64,000 nucleotides of DNA from Marinibaculum pumilum (GCF_042646425.1 NZ_JBHRTR010000031.1:124001-188000); one strand, 5' to 3'. Positions 32,221 to 41,432 are shown, counted from the first letter of the stretch. Translations and numbers: made by a program. Notes: generated by a model from the sequence alone, not told the origin.

Positions 32221-33231
32221 CTACATCCAGGCGGCGAAGCAGAGCCCGGTGCCGGTCTTCGCCGGCGTGCGGTAGCCGGGGACATAGTCCATCCAGCGCA
32301 GGCTGAGCGAGGTCCCGTCGAGGGCCCCGGCAACGGCGATCCAGTTGCGGATCTCCGAGGAGCCGTAGCGCAGCATGCGCGGGTCGAGGCCCGCAAGGTA
32401 GTCCAGGTCGCCGTTGCGCAACGCAGCCATCACGCCGGCGTCGAGATCGTCGTCGACATAGAAATGGCTGAGCCCGCCGGAGGCGAGCAGCCCGATGCGC
32501 AGATCCTCCGGGAAGCTCTCCGCCAGCGCCGCCAGCGCGCGGCCGATCTCCACGCAGCGCCGCGGGGTGGGCTGGTTCGGCGGGAAATAGGTGTTCAGGA
32601 AGACCGGCACGACGGGCAGGCCGCTGCCGGCGAGGTAGCGGCGGTGAATGAAGGCGAAGGCATGCCCCTCGCCCTGGTCCTCGCGCAGCCGGCCGATCGC
32701 GGAAACGTCGAAGCCGCGCTCGATCAGCCCCTCGATCAGGTGCAGTGCCAGGGCTGCGTGGCAGGGATAATCGGTGTCCGCATCCTCGAAATAGCGCCCG
32801 CGCAGGCGCTTCGCCCAGGCCTGCACGTCCCGCGCCGGATCGGCGCCCGGCGGCAATGCCTGGCGCGCCCGGTTGCGGATCGACGGGCCGTAGAAGATGC
32901 CGAAGGCCGGCATGTTGTCGGTCTGGAACATCTCCATCTGGTCGTCGCCGACGATCAGCAGGACGTCGAGCTTCGCATCCTCGATATGGCCCTGCAGGGT
33001 GGCCATTGCGGTGCGGCTCTGACGATGGCGCCGCGCCATCTCCGCCGGCGCGACATGGCGGCCGGAATCGCGGGGCACGGCCGCCAGGAGCTGGTCGTAG
33101 CTGCAGTCGCGGCCGTCATGGTCGGTAAAGGCGCGGCTGCGGTCCAGCTCGACGAAGCGCGACCATTCCTCCAGCTCGGCGTTCAGCATCGGGCTGTGGG
33201 AGGATCCGAAGGCAGCGGTGATGCGGGCCAT
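32221..33231 (-). CDS. LigB-type (class III) extradiol ring-cleavage dioxygenase
   Basis: The 336-aa LigB-superfamily enzyme has an iron-site His in GSSHSPML (H12), VLLIVGDDQMEMF, and the catalytic region LLASGGLSHFYVDDDLD. The paralog at 62745 begins MAKITLGIGTSHTPML, which sets the start here at MARITAAFG (33231) rather than an upstream TTG. There is no separate LigA gene, as in gallate dioxygenases, which give 4-oxalomesaconate directly. First gene of the minus-strand catabolic operon, with a shared regulatory site about 64 bp upstream. The substrate is probably a trihydroxy- or dihydroxybenzoate. Confidence 0.82.
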   Translation of the reverse strand: MARITAAFGSSHSPMLNAELEEWSRFVELDRSRAFTDHDGRDCSYDQLLAAVPRDSGRHVAPAEMARRHRQSRTAMATLQGHIEDAKLDVLLIVGDDQMEMFQTDNMPAFGIFYGPSIRNRARQALPPGADPARDVQAWAKRLRGRYFEDADTDYPCHAALALHLIEGLIERGFDVSAIGRLREDQGEGHAFAFIHRRYLAGSGLPVVPVFLNTYFPPNQPTPRRCVEIGRALAALAESFPEDLRIGLLASGGLSHFYVDDDLDAGVMAALRNGDLDYLAGLDPRMLRYGSSEIRNWIAVAGALDGTSLSLRWMDYVPGYRTPAKTGTGLCFAAWM

Positions 33232-33487
33232 GGGCTCGGCCTGGGCCTCCTGCGGCAGGGTGTCTTGAAGCGGTTTTGCCAATGACGAATCATGTTTGTC
33301 AAGAGCAAACCGAATTGCGGGAAGTCGCCTGCCGGCCGATGCGGTGCGTCACCTTTGCGGCTTGCACGTCCACGGGCATTCATAATAGACGAAAACAATT
33401 CGGCATGGGCGAAATCGCTGGCCATGCCGCCCCGGCGGGTCTTTGCCGGCGGATCTTTGCCGGCGGGCTTTAGGAGGAGGAAACGCC
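33232..33487. promoter_or_regulatory. Divergent promoter region between ring-cleavage operon and Rieske cluster
   Basis: 256 bp with the shared motif at 33295-33312. A GC-rich tandem repeat near 33436-33470 (units of CTTTGCCGGCGG) lies just before the Rieske gene's ribosome-binding site. It must drive transcription in both directions. Confidence 0.5.
33295..33312. promoter_or_regulatory. Shared motif, site B (upstream of ligB-like operon and Rieske cluster)
   Basis: TTTGTCAAGAGCAAACCG shares the TTTGTCAA-N3-CAAA core with site C at 63887 and TTCGTCAA-N3-CAAA of site A at 28202. Centrally placed between divergent catabolic operons. Confidence 0.5.
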
Positions 33488-34777
33488 ATGCTGAGCCAGG
33501 CCAAGAACGAGCTGCTGACCCGGATCGGGCGCGGCACCCCGATGGGGGAGCTGATGCGACGCTACTGGCAGCCGATCGCCGCGGTCGCGGAGCTGGACGA
33601 CAATCCGGTGAAGCCGGTCCGCCTGATGGGCGAGGACCTGGTCCTGTACAAGGATCTGGGCGGCAATTACGGGCTGGTGCAGCGGCGCTGTCCGCACCGC
33701 AATGCGGACCTGTCCTACGGCTATGTCGAACAGTGCGGCCTGCGCTGCAACTATCACGGCTGGCTGTTCGACCATGACGGGGCCTGCCGGGAGCAGCCCT
33801 ACGAGGAGATGGTCGATCCCGGCAGCCGCTTCAAAGAGAAGATCCGCATGACGGCCTATCCGGTGGAGGCGAAGGCGGGGATGCTGTGGGCCTATCTGGG
33901 ACCGGAGCCGCGGCCCCTGGTGCCGAACTGGGAGCCCTTTACCTGGAAGAACGGCTTCGTGCAGGTGGTGTTCGCCGAGATCCCCTGCAACTGGTTCCAG
34001 TGCCAGGAGAATTCCATCGACCCGGTGCATTTCGAGTGGATGCATTCGAACTGGAGCCAGCGGCTGGCCGGCGATACCGGGCCCTATTCGCCGACCCATA
34101 TCAAGATCGCCTTCGAGGAGATCGACTACGGCTTCGTCTACAAGCGGGTGCGCGCCGATACCGACGAGAGCCACCCGCTGTGGCAGACCGGCCGGGTCTG
34201 CCTCTGGCCGAACGCGCTGTTCACCGGCAACCATTTCGAATGGCGGGTGCCGATCGACGATACCCGCACCCTCAGCGTCACCTGGATGTTCTCCCGCGTG
34301 CCGAAGGAGCGCGAGCCCTACGTGCAGGAACGCATTCCCTACTGGACCGGGCCGATCGCGGATTCCGAGACGGGGCGCTGGATCACCAGCCACATCATGA
34401 ACCAGGACTTCATCGCCTGGGTCGGGCAGGGGGAGATCACCGACCGCACCCACGAGCATCTGGGCCAGTCGGACCGCGGCGTCATCATGATGCGCAAGCG
34501 GTTCGAGGACGACATCAAGGCGATGGAGCGCGGCGAGGAGCCGAAGGCGGTGATCCGCGATCCGGCGCAGAACGAATGCCTGGAACTGCCGATCATCGAC
34601 AAGGCGCATTTCGTGGCCGGCATGAGTGTGGCCGACCGCGAGGCGAAGCCGCTGCTGGCGCGCAACCTGATGCCGACCGACTACATCTACCAGGCCGGAC
34701 AGCCCGACCATGTGCGCCGCGAATACGAGGAGGTGATGGGCTTCAAGACCTCGCCGCTGAAGCTCGTGCGGGTGTGA
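33488..34777 (+). CDS. Rieske ring-hydroxylating oxygenase alpha subunit (phthalate-dioxygenase type)
   Basis: This 429-aa non-heme iron oxygenase has Rieske ligands C68-x-H70 and C87-x2-H90 (RRCPHRN, RCNYHGW). The mononuclear iron motif is D178-x2-H181-x4-H186 (DPVHFEWMH). The single-subunit phthalate 4,5-dioxygenase/3-chlorobenzoate dioxygenase branch fits the length. It would hydroxylate or demethylate an aromatic acid using electrons from a reductase not found in the window. The start is fixed by TAGGAGGAGG. First gene of the plus-strand Rieske cluster. Confidence 0.88.
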   Translation: MLSQAKNELLTRIGRGTPMGELMRRYWQPIAAVAELDDNPVKPVRLMGEDLVLYKDLGGNYGLVQRRCPHRNADLSYGYVEQCGLRCNYHGWLFDHDGACREQPYEEMVDPGSRFKEKIRMTAYPVEAKAGMLWAYLGPEPRPLVPNWEPFTWKNGFVQVVFAEIPCNWFQCQENSIDPVHFEWMHSNWSQRLAGDTGPYSPTHIKIAFEEIDYGFVYKRVRADTDESHPLWQTGRVCLWPNALFTGNHFEWRVPIDDTRTLSVTWMFSRVPKEREPYVQERIPYWTGPIADSETGRWITSHIMNQDFIAWVGQGEITDRTHEHLGQSDRGVIMMRKRFEDDIKAMERGEEPKAVIRDPAQNECLELPIIDKAHFVAGMSVADREAKPLLARNLMPTDYIYQAGQPDHVRREYEEVMGFKTSPLKLVRV

Positions 34778-34860
34778 GGTTCGGCCACGCTTGAGCGAGG
34801 CGGCGCCATGGGCCACCGCGACGCCTGCGGTGGTGGCGCGGCTTTCATCCCGCCGGGGCT

Positions 34861-34875
34861 ATTGGTCTGGCCAAT
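34861..34875. promoter_or_regulatory. FadR/GntR-type operator, near-palindromic
   Basis: ATTGGTCTGGCCAAT matches the TTGGTC-N-GACCAA consensus of FCD-type GntR repressors (one mismatch in the right arm). It lies 76 bp upstream of the second Rieske gene. The FCD GntR gene at 40674 is the likely source of the repressor. Confidence 0.6.
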
Positions 34876-34951
34876 CTCGGCATGCACCGCCGTCCCGTGC
34901 TAGGATCGCCGAAACAAAGGATCGCCCGAATAGGGACCGCAGGAGGAAATC

Positions 34952-36250
34952 ATGCTCAAGGCAGAGGATAACGAGATCCTGACCCGCACCGACCCCGGCA
35001 CGCCGATGGGCGACATGATGCGGCGGTTCTGGATTCCCTTCATGACCTCCAAGGAACTGCCGGAGGCCGACGGTGCGCCGCTGCGCGTCACCCTGCTGGG
35101 CGAGCAGCTGCTGGCCTTCCGCGACACCGACGGCCGGGTCGGCCTGATCGACGAGTTCTGCCCGCATCGCCGCGCCAGCCTGTTCTTCGGCCGCAACGAG
35201 GAATGCGGCATCCGCTGCGTCTATCACGGCTGGAAGTTCGACGTGGAGGGCAAGTGCCTGGAGGTGCCGTCGGAGCCGGCCGACAGCACCCTGGCCCGCA
35301 AGGTGCGGCTGACAGCCTATCCGGTGCGCGAGGCCGGCGGCGTCCTCTGGGCCTATATGGGGCCGAAGGGGGAGGAGGGCGCGCTGCCCAACATCGAGTG
35401 GCTCAGCCTGCCGCTGCCCCACGTCTACGTTTCCCGCTGGGAGCAGGAGAGCAACTATTTCCAGGCGCTGGAGGGGGAGATCGACTCATCCCATGTCAGC
35501 TTCCTGCACCGCCAGCTGGACGCCAAGGACGCGCCGAAGGGATCGCTGTCGGGCGCCTGGTTCACCGGCGATACGGCGCCGAAATGGACCATCGACCAGC
35601 ACAGCCACGGCCTCACCCTGGCGGCGCGCCGCACGGTGGAGGACGGCGCCGGCTACTGGCGGATGAACCAGTTCATGCTGCCGTTCTACACCATGATCGC
35701 GCCGGAGCCCGGCGGCTATATCACCAACCGCATGTGGGTGCCGAAGGACGACACCCATTGCTGGGTGATCTGCGCCACCTACCGCCCCGACAAGCCGTTG
35801 ACCGAAGACGACCTGGAGAAGTTCACCGCCGGCAAGTTCGCCCATCGCCGGGTGCTGCCCGGCACCACCATCCCGATGGAGCGGATGGAGAACGACTACG
35901 GCCTGGACCGCCGCCTGCAGAAGACCGTCAGCTATACCGGCATTCCCGGCGTGCGGGCGCAGGACGCCATGGTGACGGAGACGGCGGGGCCGATCGCGGA
36001 CCGCACCAAGGAGCATCTGGGCACGTCGGACACCGCGATCATCGCCGCGCGCAAGCTGATGATCGACGCTGCCAAGCGGTTCCGCGACGGCACCGTGCCG
36101 GAGGCGGCAGCCGGCGGCGACATCTATGCCGTGCGGTCCTGGTCGTCGGTGCTGCCGGCGTCGGTGAAGAGCTATCGCGACGATCCGGACACCATGGCGG
36201 CGATGCGCACCGCCGGGCAGAAGCGGGACCGCCAGACGGTCGACGCCTGA
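34952..36250 (+). CDS. Rieske oxygenase alpha subunit (phthalate-dioxygenase type)
   Basis: The 432-aa protein has Rieske ligands C70/H72 and C89/H92 (EFCPHRR, RCVYHGW) and iron ligands D178, H181 and H186 (DSSHVSFLH). It is most similar by eye to the enzyme at 53014: both share the GRVGLIDEFCPHRR and EVPSEPADS segments. AGGAGGAAATC precedes the ATG. An FCD-GntR-type operator lies upstream, so this gene probably starts its own regulated transcript. Substrate unknown. Confidence 0.88.
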   Translation: MLKAEDNEILTRTDPGTPMGDMMRRFWIPFMTSKELPEADGAPLRVTLLGEQLLAFRDTDGRVGLIDEFCPHRRASLFFGRNEECGIRCVYHGWKFDVEGKCLEVPSEPADSTLARKVRLTAYPVREAGGVLWAYMGPKGEEGALPNIEWLSLPLPHVYVSRWEQESNYFQALEGEIDSSHVSFLHRQLDAKDAPKGSLSGAWFTGDTAPKWTIDQHSHGLTLAARRTVEDGAGYWRMNQFMLPFYTMIAPEPGGYITNRMWVPKDDTHCWVICATYRPDKPLTEDDLEKFTAGKFAHRRVLPGTTIPMERMENDYGLDRRLQKTVSYTGIPGVRAQDAMVTETAGPIADRTKEHLGTSDTAIIAARKLMIDAAKRFRDGTVPEAAAGGDIYAVRSWSSVLPASVKSYRDDPDTMAAMRTAGQKRDRQTVDA

Positions 36251-36272
36251 ACGGATGGGAGGAGGCCAGGCC

Positions 36273-37592
36273 ATGGGGCACGACCTGCTGCACGGACTGA
36301 TCGACGAGGACCGCGCGCGGAGCCGCTTCCGGGTGCATCGCCGGTCGCTGACCGACCCGGACATCCTGGCGTTGGAGCAGACGAGGATCTTCGACCGCTG
36401 CTGGCTCTATCTGGGACATGAGAGCGAGCTGGCGGAGCCCGGCAGCTTCGTGGCGCGCACCATCAACCACCGGCCGCTGATCTTCCTGCGCGACGCCGAG
36501 GGGCGGATCCGCGCCTTCTTCAACGTCTGTCCGCATCGCGGCGCCCTGGTCTGCCGGGAGCGGGCGGGAAAGTCGAAGAGCTTCCAGTGCGCCTATCACG
36601 GCTGGACCTTCTCCAATGCCGGCAAGCTGATCGGCCAGCCGGGGAAGGAGGCCTATCCGGAAGGCTTCAACGCCGACGGCGCCTACGACCTGCCGGAAGT
36701 GCCGCGGCTGGAAAGCTGCCACGGCTTCGTCTTCGTCTGCTTCGACCCGGCCGCCGAAAGCCTGGACGACTATCTGGGCGGGGCGAAGTTCTACCTGGAG
36801 CTGATCGCCCTGCAGGGCGCGCTGGGCATGGAGGTGGTCGGCGGCACGCAGGAATATTCGGCCCGGGCGAACTGGAAGCTGCTGCTGGAGAACAGCGCCG
36901 ACGGCTATCACGCGGCGACCGCCCATGCCTCCTATTTCGACTATCTGAAGGAACGCGACGGCGGCCATCAGGCGGCGAAGGGCAATCCCTTCAACAAGTC
37001 CTTCGGCCAGGTGCTGCGGCTGGGCAACGGCCATACGGTCGCCGAAAGCCAGGGCGCGATCCCCTGGGGCCGGCCGGTGGCGCGCTGGGTGCCCGGCTGG
37101 GGCGAGGAGGCACAGGCGGAAATCGCCGCGATCCGGCGCGAGCTGGAGGAGCGGCTGGGTCCGGAGAAGGCGGAGATGGTCGCCGAGCGCGACTACAACA
37201 TGCTGATCTTCCCCAACCTCGCCGTGCTGAACATCATGGCGGTGACGGTGCGCACCTTCTATCCGGTGACCCCGGACTATTTCGAGGTGCGCGCCTGGAC
37301 CCTGGCGCCACGGGAGGAGGCGGAGGCCCTGAAGGACCGCCGCCTGCGCAACTTCCTGGAATTCCTCGGCCCCGGCGGCTTCGCCACCCCGGACGATGTG
37401 GAGATGCTGGAACTCTGCCAGCAGGGCTATCGCTGCCAGATCGGCGCGCCCTGGAACGACCTGTCGCGCGGCATGTCCCACGAGGACGAACATGCCGCCA
37501 AGCAGGACGAGCTGCAGATGCGCACCTTCTGGCGGCAATGGTACGACATGCTCGCCGCCGAGCGCCGGGTGTCGTTCAAGCTCGCCGGGTAG
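36273..37592 (+). CDS. Rieske dioxygenase large subunit, BenA/two-component type (copy 1)
   Basis: This 439-aa alpha subunit is of the benzoate/biphenyl-like class. Rieske ligands are C86/H88 and C106/H109 with 17 residues between (NVCPHRG, QCAYHGW); iron ligands are D210, H213 and H218 (DGYHAATAH). It starts 22 bp after the previous gene with GGGAGGAGG upstream. It is roughly 80% identical by eye to the product of 38769, but no beta-subunit gene follows it. It may share the beta subunit at 40130 or work alone. Confidence 0.87.
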   Translation: MGHDLLHGLIDEDRARSRFRVHRRSLTDPDILALEQTRIFDRCWLYLGHESELAEPGSFVARTINHRPLIFLRDAEGRIRAFFNVCPHRGALVCRERAGKSKSFQCAYHGWTFSNAGKLIGQPGKEAYPEGFNADGAYDLPEVPRLESCHGFVFVCFDPAAESLDDYLGGAKFYLELIALQGALGMEVVGGTQEYSARANWKLLLENSADGYHAATAHASYFDYLKERDGGHQAAKGNPFNKSFGQVLRLGNGHTVAESQGAIPWGRPVARWVPGWGEEAQAEIAAIRRELEERLGPEKAEMVAERDYNMLIFPNLAVLNIMAVTVRTFYPVTPDYFEVRAWTLAPREEAEALKDRRLRNFLEFLGPGGFATPDDVEMLELCQQGYRCQIGAPWNDLSRGMSHEDEHAAKQDELQMRTFWRQWYDMLAAERRVSFKLAG

Positions 37593-37724
37593 CCGGTCCG
37601 GCTTCCCCCCGCGACCGATCAGCCATTCCTGTCGAGGCGGTCGCCGCTCGGACCCGGCATTGCCGGCACCGCTGCCGGCACGGATACTGGTGCAAAAGCC
37701 GGCGGCAGGGAGGGAGCACTGGCC

Positions 37725-38630
37725 ATGACCCCGGAGGAGATTCTATCCCAGCCGGCGCGCGTCCTGACACAGGCGCAGCGGGAGCAATATTTCGACCGCG
37801 GCTATGTCGGGGTCGAGGACCTGGTGCCGCAGGACATCCTGTCCGGGCTGATCGCCGTGACCGAACGGTTCGTCGAGGCGAGCCGCGGCGAGACGCGCTC
37901 CGGCAGGGTATTCGATATCGGGCCCGGCCATAGCGCCGCGCGACCGGTGCTGCGGCGGCTGAAGCGCCCGGACGAGCAGGATGAGGTCTACTGGCGTTTC
38001 GCTTGCGGCCTGATGGCGGACGTCGCCGCCGACCTGGTCGGTCCGAACGTCGTCTTCCATCATTCGAAACTCAACTTCAAATGGTTTGACGAGAGCGACA
38101 GGGTGCGGTGGCATCAGGACATCCAGTTCTTCCCGCACACCAACTACAACGTGCTGACGATCGGCTGCTATCTCGCCGATACCGACATGGAGAACGGCCC
38201 CCTGGCGGTCAAACCCGGGTCCCACGACCGGCCCCTGTTCGACCAGTACGACAGGGACGGCAACTGGACCGGCATGCTGAGCGACGAGGATGCGGCGTCC
38301 ATCGACATGAGCGATGTGGCCTATCTGACCGGTCGGGCCGGGTCGATCACGATCCACAATGCCCGCACCCTGCACTATTCGCCGTCGAGCAGGTCGCATC
38401 TGCCGCGGCCACTGCTTCTGAACTGCTTCACCTCGGCCGACGCCAAGCCCTACACGCCGCACCCCGATCCATCCTCCCACGCCTATCGCCTTGTGCGTGG
38501 CGCGCCGGTGAAGTGGGCGGCTCATGATCCGCGGCCATGCCAGATCCCGCCGGACTGGTCCGGCGGCTATACCTCGATCTATGCCGCCCAGTCGGGCGAG
38601 GACGAACCGGTGCAAGCAGCGGAAACCTGA
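37725..38630 (+). CDS. PhyH-type Fe(II)/2-oxoglutarate dioxygenase
   Basis: The 301-aa protein is of the phytanoyl-CoA dioxygenase family. The HxD motif is at 130-132 (RWHQDIQFF) and the distal His at about 217 (HNARTLHYS). An Arg after that strand should bind 2-oxoglutarate. GENGPL-type turn residues (MENGPLAVKPGSHD) are typical. It hydroxylates a small organic substrate at the cost of 2-oxoglutarate. It lies between the two near-duplicate Rieske large subunits, so it may act in the same pathway or have been inserted with a duplication. Confidence 0.85.
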   Translation: MTPEEILSQPARVLTQAQREQYFDRGYVGVEDLVPQDILSGLIAVTERFVEASRGETRSGRVFDIGPGHSAARPVLRRLKRPDEQDEVYWRFACGLMADVAADLVGPNVVFHHSKLNFKWFDESDRVRWHQDIQFFPHTNYNVLTIGCYLADTDMENGPLAVKPGSHDRPLFDQYDRDGNWTGMLSDEDAASIDMSDVAYLTGRAGSITIHNARTLHYSPSSRSHLPRPLLLNCFTSADAKPYTPHPDPSSHAYRLVRGAPVKWAAHDPRPCQIPPDWSGGYTSIYAAQSGEDEPVQAAET

Positions 38631-38704
38631 TCCGGCCGCTGCGGATCGTGGGCGCATTCGAGAAGGGCAGCCCCGGCTTGACAGGGTTCCGGCAACCGCC
38701 GAAT

Positions 38705-38719
38705 ATTGGTCAGACCAAT
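38705..38719. promoter_or_regulatory. Perfect FadR/PdhR-type GntR operator
   Basis: ATTGGTCAGACCAAT is a perfect dyad matching the classical FCD-GntR operator. It is 50 bp upstream of the alpha-subunit gene at 38769, which begins the transcript containing the FCD GntR gene itself. Autoregulation is likely (inference). Confidence 0.7.
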
Positions 38720-38768
38720 TTCCGGGCCGACCTGCGGCACCGGACCGAGCGAAGGACGAACCTTGGCC

Positions 38769-40118
38769 ATGGAAACGCATCCTGGGGGCGCGCACCGGTT
38801 CAGCAGCGCCGACCTGCGCGGCCTTGTCGACGAGGACCACGCGCGCAACCGCTTCCGCGTCCATCGCAGCGCCCTGACCGACCCGGCGGTCCTGGAGATC
38901 GAGCGGCAGCGGATCTTCGACCGCTGCTGGCTCTATCTCGGCCATGAGAGCGAGCTGGCGGGGCCGGGCAGCTTCGTCGCGCGGACCATCAACCACCGGC
39001 CGCTGATCTTCGTGCGCGACGGCGAGGGGCGGATCCGCGCCTTCTTTAACGTCTGCCCGCATCGCGGCGCCCTGGTCTGCCGGGAGCGGGCGGGGAAGGC
39101 GAAGAGCTTCCAGTGCGCCTATCACGGCTGGACCTTCTCCAACGCGGGCCGGCTGATCGGCCAGCCGGGCAAGGAGGCCTACCCCGACGGCTTCAACGCC
39201 GACGGCGCCTACGACCTGCCGGAAGTGCCGCGGCTGGAGGTCTGCCACGGCTTCGTCTTCATCAACTACGATGCGGCGGCGGAGCCGCTGGACGTCTATC
39301 TGGGCGGGGCGAAGTTCTACCTGGAGCTGATCGCCCTGCAGGGCGCGGCCGGGATGGAGATCGTCGGCGGCACGCAGGAATATTCCGCGCGGGCGAACTG
39401 GAAGCTCTTGCTGGAGAACAGTGCCGACGGCTATCACGCGCCGACCGCCCATGCCTCCTATTTCGACTATCTGTCGGACCGCGACGGCGACGCCTACAAG
39501 AACCGGAAGTTCTCCTATAACAAGGCGTTCGGCCAGGTGCTGGACCTGGGCAACGGCCATGCGGTTTCGGAGAGCCAGGGCGCGATCCCCTGGGGCCGGC
39601 CGGTGGCGCGCTGGGTGCCCGGCTGGGGCGAAGAGGCGCAGGCCGATATCGATCGCATCCGCGTCGAGCTGGTCGAGCGGCTGGGGCCGGAAAAGGCGGA
39701 GATGGTCGCCGAGCGCGACTACAACCTGCTGATCTTCCCCAACCTCGCCGTGCTGAACATCATGGCGGTGACCGTGCGCACCTTCTATCCGGTGGCACCC
39801 GACTATTTCGAGGTGCGCGCCTGGGCGATGGCGCCGAAGGGCGAGCCGGAGGCGGTGAAGGACCGCCGCCTGCGCAACTTCCTCGAATTCCTGGGCCCCG
39901 GCGGCTTTGCCACGCCGGACGATGTGGAGATGCTGGAGCTCTGCCAGCAGGGCTACCAGGCCAGCATCGGTGCCCCTTGGAACGACCTGTCGAAGGGCAT
40001 GTTCCGGGAGGCCGAATATGCCGCCAAGCAGGACGAGTTGCAGATGCGCACCTTCTGGCGGCAATGGCGCGACATGATGGCGGCGGAAGAGCGCATCGCC
40101 TTCCGGGAAGCGGGTTAG
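38769..40118 (+). CDS. Rieske dioxygenase large subunit, BenA/two-component type (copy 2)
   Basis: This 449-aa alpha subunit has Rieske ligands C96/H98 and C116/H119 and iron ligands D220, H223 and H228 (DGYHAPTAH). It differs from copy 1 mainly at the N-terminus (10 residues longer) and around residues 240-260. It is followed after 11 bp by a beta-subunit gene, so together they form a complete terminal oxygenase. AAGGACGAA precedes the ATG. A perfect GntR-type operator lies upstream. It likely catalyses cis-dihydroxylation of an aromatic acid. Confidence 0.9.
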   Translation: METHPGGAHRFSSADLRGLVDEDHARNRFRVHRSALTDPAVLEIERQRIFDRCWLYLGHESELAGPGSFVARTINHRPLIFVRDGEGRIRAFFNVCPHRGALVCRERAGKAKSFQCAYHGWTFSNAGRLIGQPGKEAYPDGFNADGAYDLPEVPRLEVCHGFVFINYDAAAEPLDVYLGGAKFYLELIALQGAAGMEIVGGTQEYSARANWKLLLENSADGYHAPTAHASYFDYLSDRDGDAYKNRKFSYNKAFGQVLDLGNGHAVSESQGAIPWGRPVARWVPGWGEEAQADIDRIRVELVERLGPEKAEMVAERDYNLLIFPNLAVLNIMAVTVRTFYPVAPDYFEVRAWAMAPKGEPEAVKDRRLRNFLEFLGPGGFATPDDVEMLELCQQGYQASIGAPWNDLSKGMFREAEYAAKQDELQMRTFWRQWRDMMAAEERIAFREAG

Positions 40119-40129
40119 GGGAAGGTCCG

Positions 40130-40657
40130 ATGGCAGAAGCCGTAGCAGTCAGCCGTGCGGCCGTCCGCGCGGAGGTGGAGGATTTCCTCTATCACGAGGC
40201 GCAGCTGCTGGATTCCTGGCAGCTGATGGAGTGGGCGGCGCTGTTCACCGAGGATGCCGAGTACGAGGTGCCCTCCACCGACCTGCCGGAGGATGCGGAC
40301 CCGCGCACCAACCTGTTCCTGGTGCATGACGACCGCTTCCGGATCGAGCAGCGCGCGAAACGCCTGCTAAAGAAGACCGCGCATGCGGAATTCCCGCCCT
40401 CGCGCACCCGCCACCTGGTCAGCAATGTCCGGATCGAGGGCGACGACGGCCATGTCCTGAAGATCGCCTGCGCCTATGTCGTCTATCGCGCCAAGCGCGG
40501 CATCGTCGACGTCTATCCGGGCCACGCGGTCTACGAACTGGTGCGGCATGCGGGCGAGGGCGCGGCGCCGGGCGACACCTACCGCATCCGGCGCAAGCGC
40601 GCCGTCCTGGATATCGATGCCCTGCGTCCGCAGGGCAAGCTGTCGATCATCCTCTAG
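40130..40657 (+). CDS. Ring-hydroxylating dioxygenase beta (small) subunit
   Basis: The 175-aa SnoaL/NTF2-fold protein has FLYHEAQLLDSWQLMEWAAL, FTEDAEYEVPSTD, RTRHLVSNVRIEG and a long C-terminal strand set, as in BenB/XylY subunits. The beta subunit stabilises the alpha3beta3 hexamer. The start at 40130 has AGGGGAAGG upstream; the frame is open earlier but only as antisense-like read-through of the alpha gene. It is the only beta subunit in the window. Confidence 0.9.
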   Translation: MAEAVAVSRAAVRAEVEDFLYHEAQLLDSWQLMEWAALFTEDAEYEVPSTDLPEDADPRTNLFLVHDDRFRIEQRAKRLLKKTAHAEFPPSRTRHLVSNVRIEGDDGHVLKIACAYVVYRAKRGIVDVYPGHAVYELVRHAGEGAAPGDTYRIRRKRAVLDIDALRPQGKLSIIL

Positions 40658-40673
40658 CCCGGAGCCGCTGGCC

Positions 40674-41432
40674 ATGTCCCCGCGCGGCGAGTCCCGTGCC
40701 CATGACGTCATCGCCCGCATCTTCGGCCTGATCGAGCGGGAGAAGCTGCCGGCCGGCGCGCGCCTGCCGGCGGAGCGCAAGCTGGCGGAGCAGCTGGAGG
40801 TCAGCCGGCCCGCCCTGCGCGAGGCAATGGCGATCCTGGAGGCCCTGCGGATCGTCGAGTGCCGCTCCAATTCCGGCAACTATCTCCGCCACCGCGACCA
40901 GGATGCCAGCATTGAGGCGCTGTCCCTGCTGTCGGAACTCAGCCTGCCGCTCAGCGAGGCGGAGGTCGCCCAGTCGGTGGAGCTGCGCATGCTGCTGGAG
41001 CAGCAGGCGGTGGTGCTGGCCTGCCGCCGGCGGACGGAGGCCGACCTGGCCGTGCTGCGCGGCCTGGTGGGGGAGAGCGCGGCCCGGCTGGCCCGTGGCG
41101 AGACGATCCTCGACCAGGACCAGCGCTTCCACCTGGCGATCGCCGCGGCGACCGGCAACCGGGTGCTGCTGCGCCTGATGAACGGCTTCCTGCCGGCGCT
41201 GCACGGCCGCCGGGCGCTGTACTTCCGCGACCTTGAGCGCTGCCGCGCCAGCCATGCCATGCATGAGCGCCTGGTCGCGGCGATCGCCGCGCAGGACGAT
41301 GCGGGGGCGGCCGCGCTGATGGCGCAGCATATGAACGCCGCAACCTTTTACTACCGCGAAGCCTATGCCCGCATCGGCCAGGGCGCGGACCAGGAACCCG
41401 AAGCCCAGAACGACCGGGAGGAGATCGCATGA
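40674..41432 (+). CDS. GntR family regulator, FadR subfamily (FCD domain)
   Basis: The 252-aa regulator has an N-terminal winged HTH (LPAERKLAEQLEVSRPALRE, then AMAILEAL). An FCD effector domain follows, with VELRMLLEQQAVVLA, FHLAIAAATGNRVLL and HAMHERLVAAIAAQD; the His residues suggest metal-bound carboxylate sensing. Operators of its class (ATTGGTC-N-GACCAAT) occur at 34861 and 38705 and a weaker one at 50800. It probably represses these oxygenase and TRAP operons. Its stop overlaps the CMD-family start as ATGA. Confidence 0.87.
   Translation: MSPRGESRAHDVIARIFGLIEREKLPAGARLPAERKLAEQLEVSRPALREAMAILEALRIVECRSNSGNYLRHRDQDASIEALSLLSELSLPLSEAEVAQSVELRMLLEQQAVVLACRRRTEADLAVLRGLVGESAARLARGETILDQDQRFHLAIAAATGNRVLLRLMNGFLPALHGRRALYFRDLERCRASHAMHERLVAAIAAQDDAGAAALMAQHMNAATFYYREAYARIGQGADQEPEAQNDREEIA

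Noticed and set aside
37743..40064. Long minus-strand open frame opposite the PhyH and Rieske large-subunit genes
   Set aside because: Antisense to intact metal-binding motifs on the plus strand; no family likeness.
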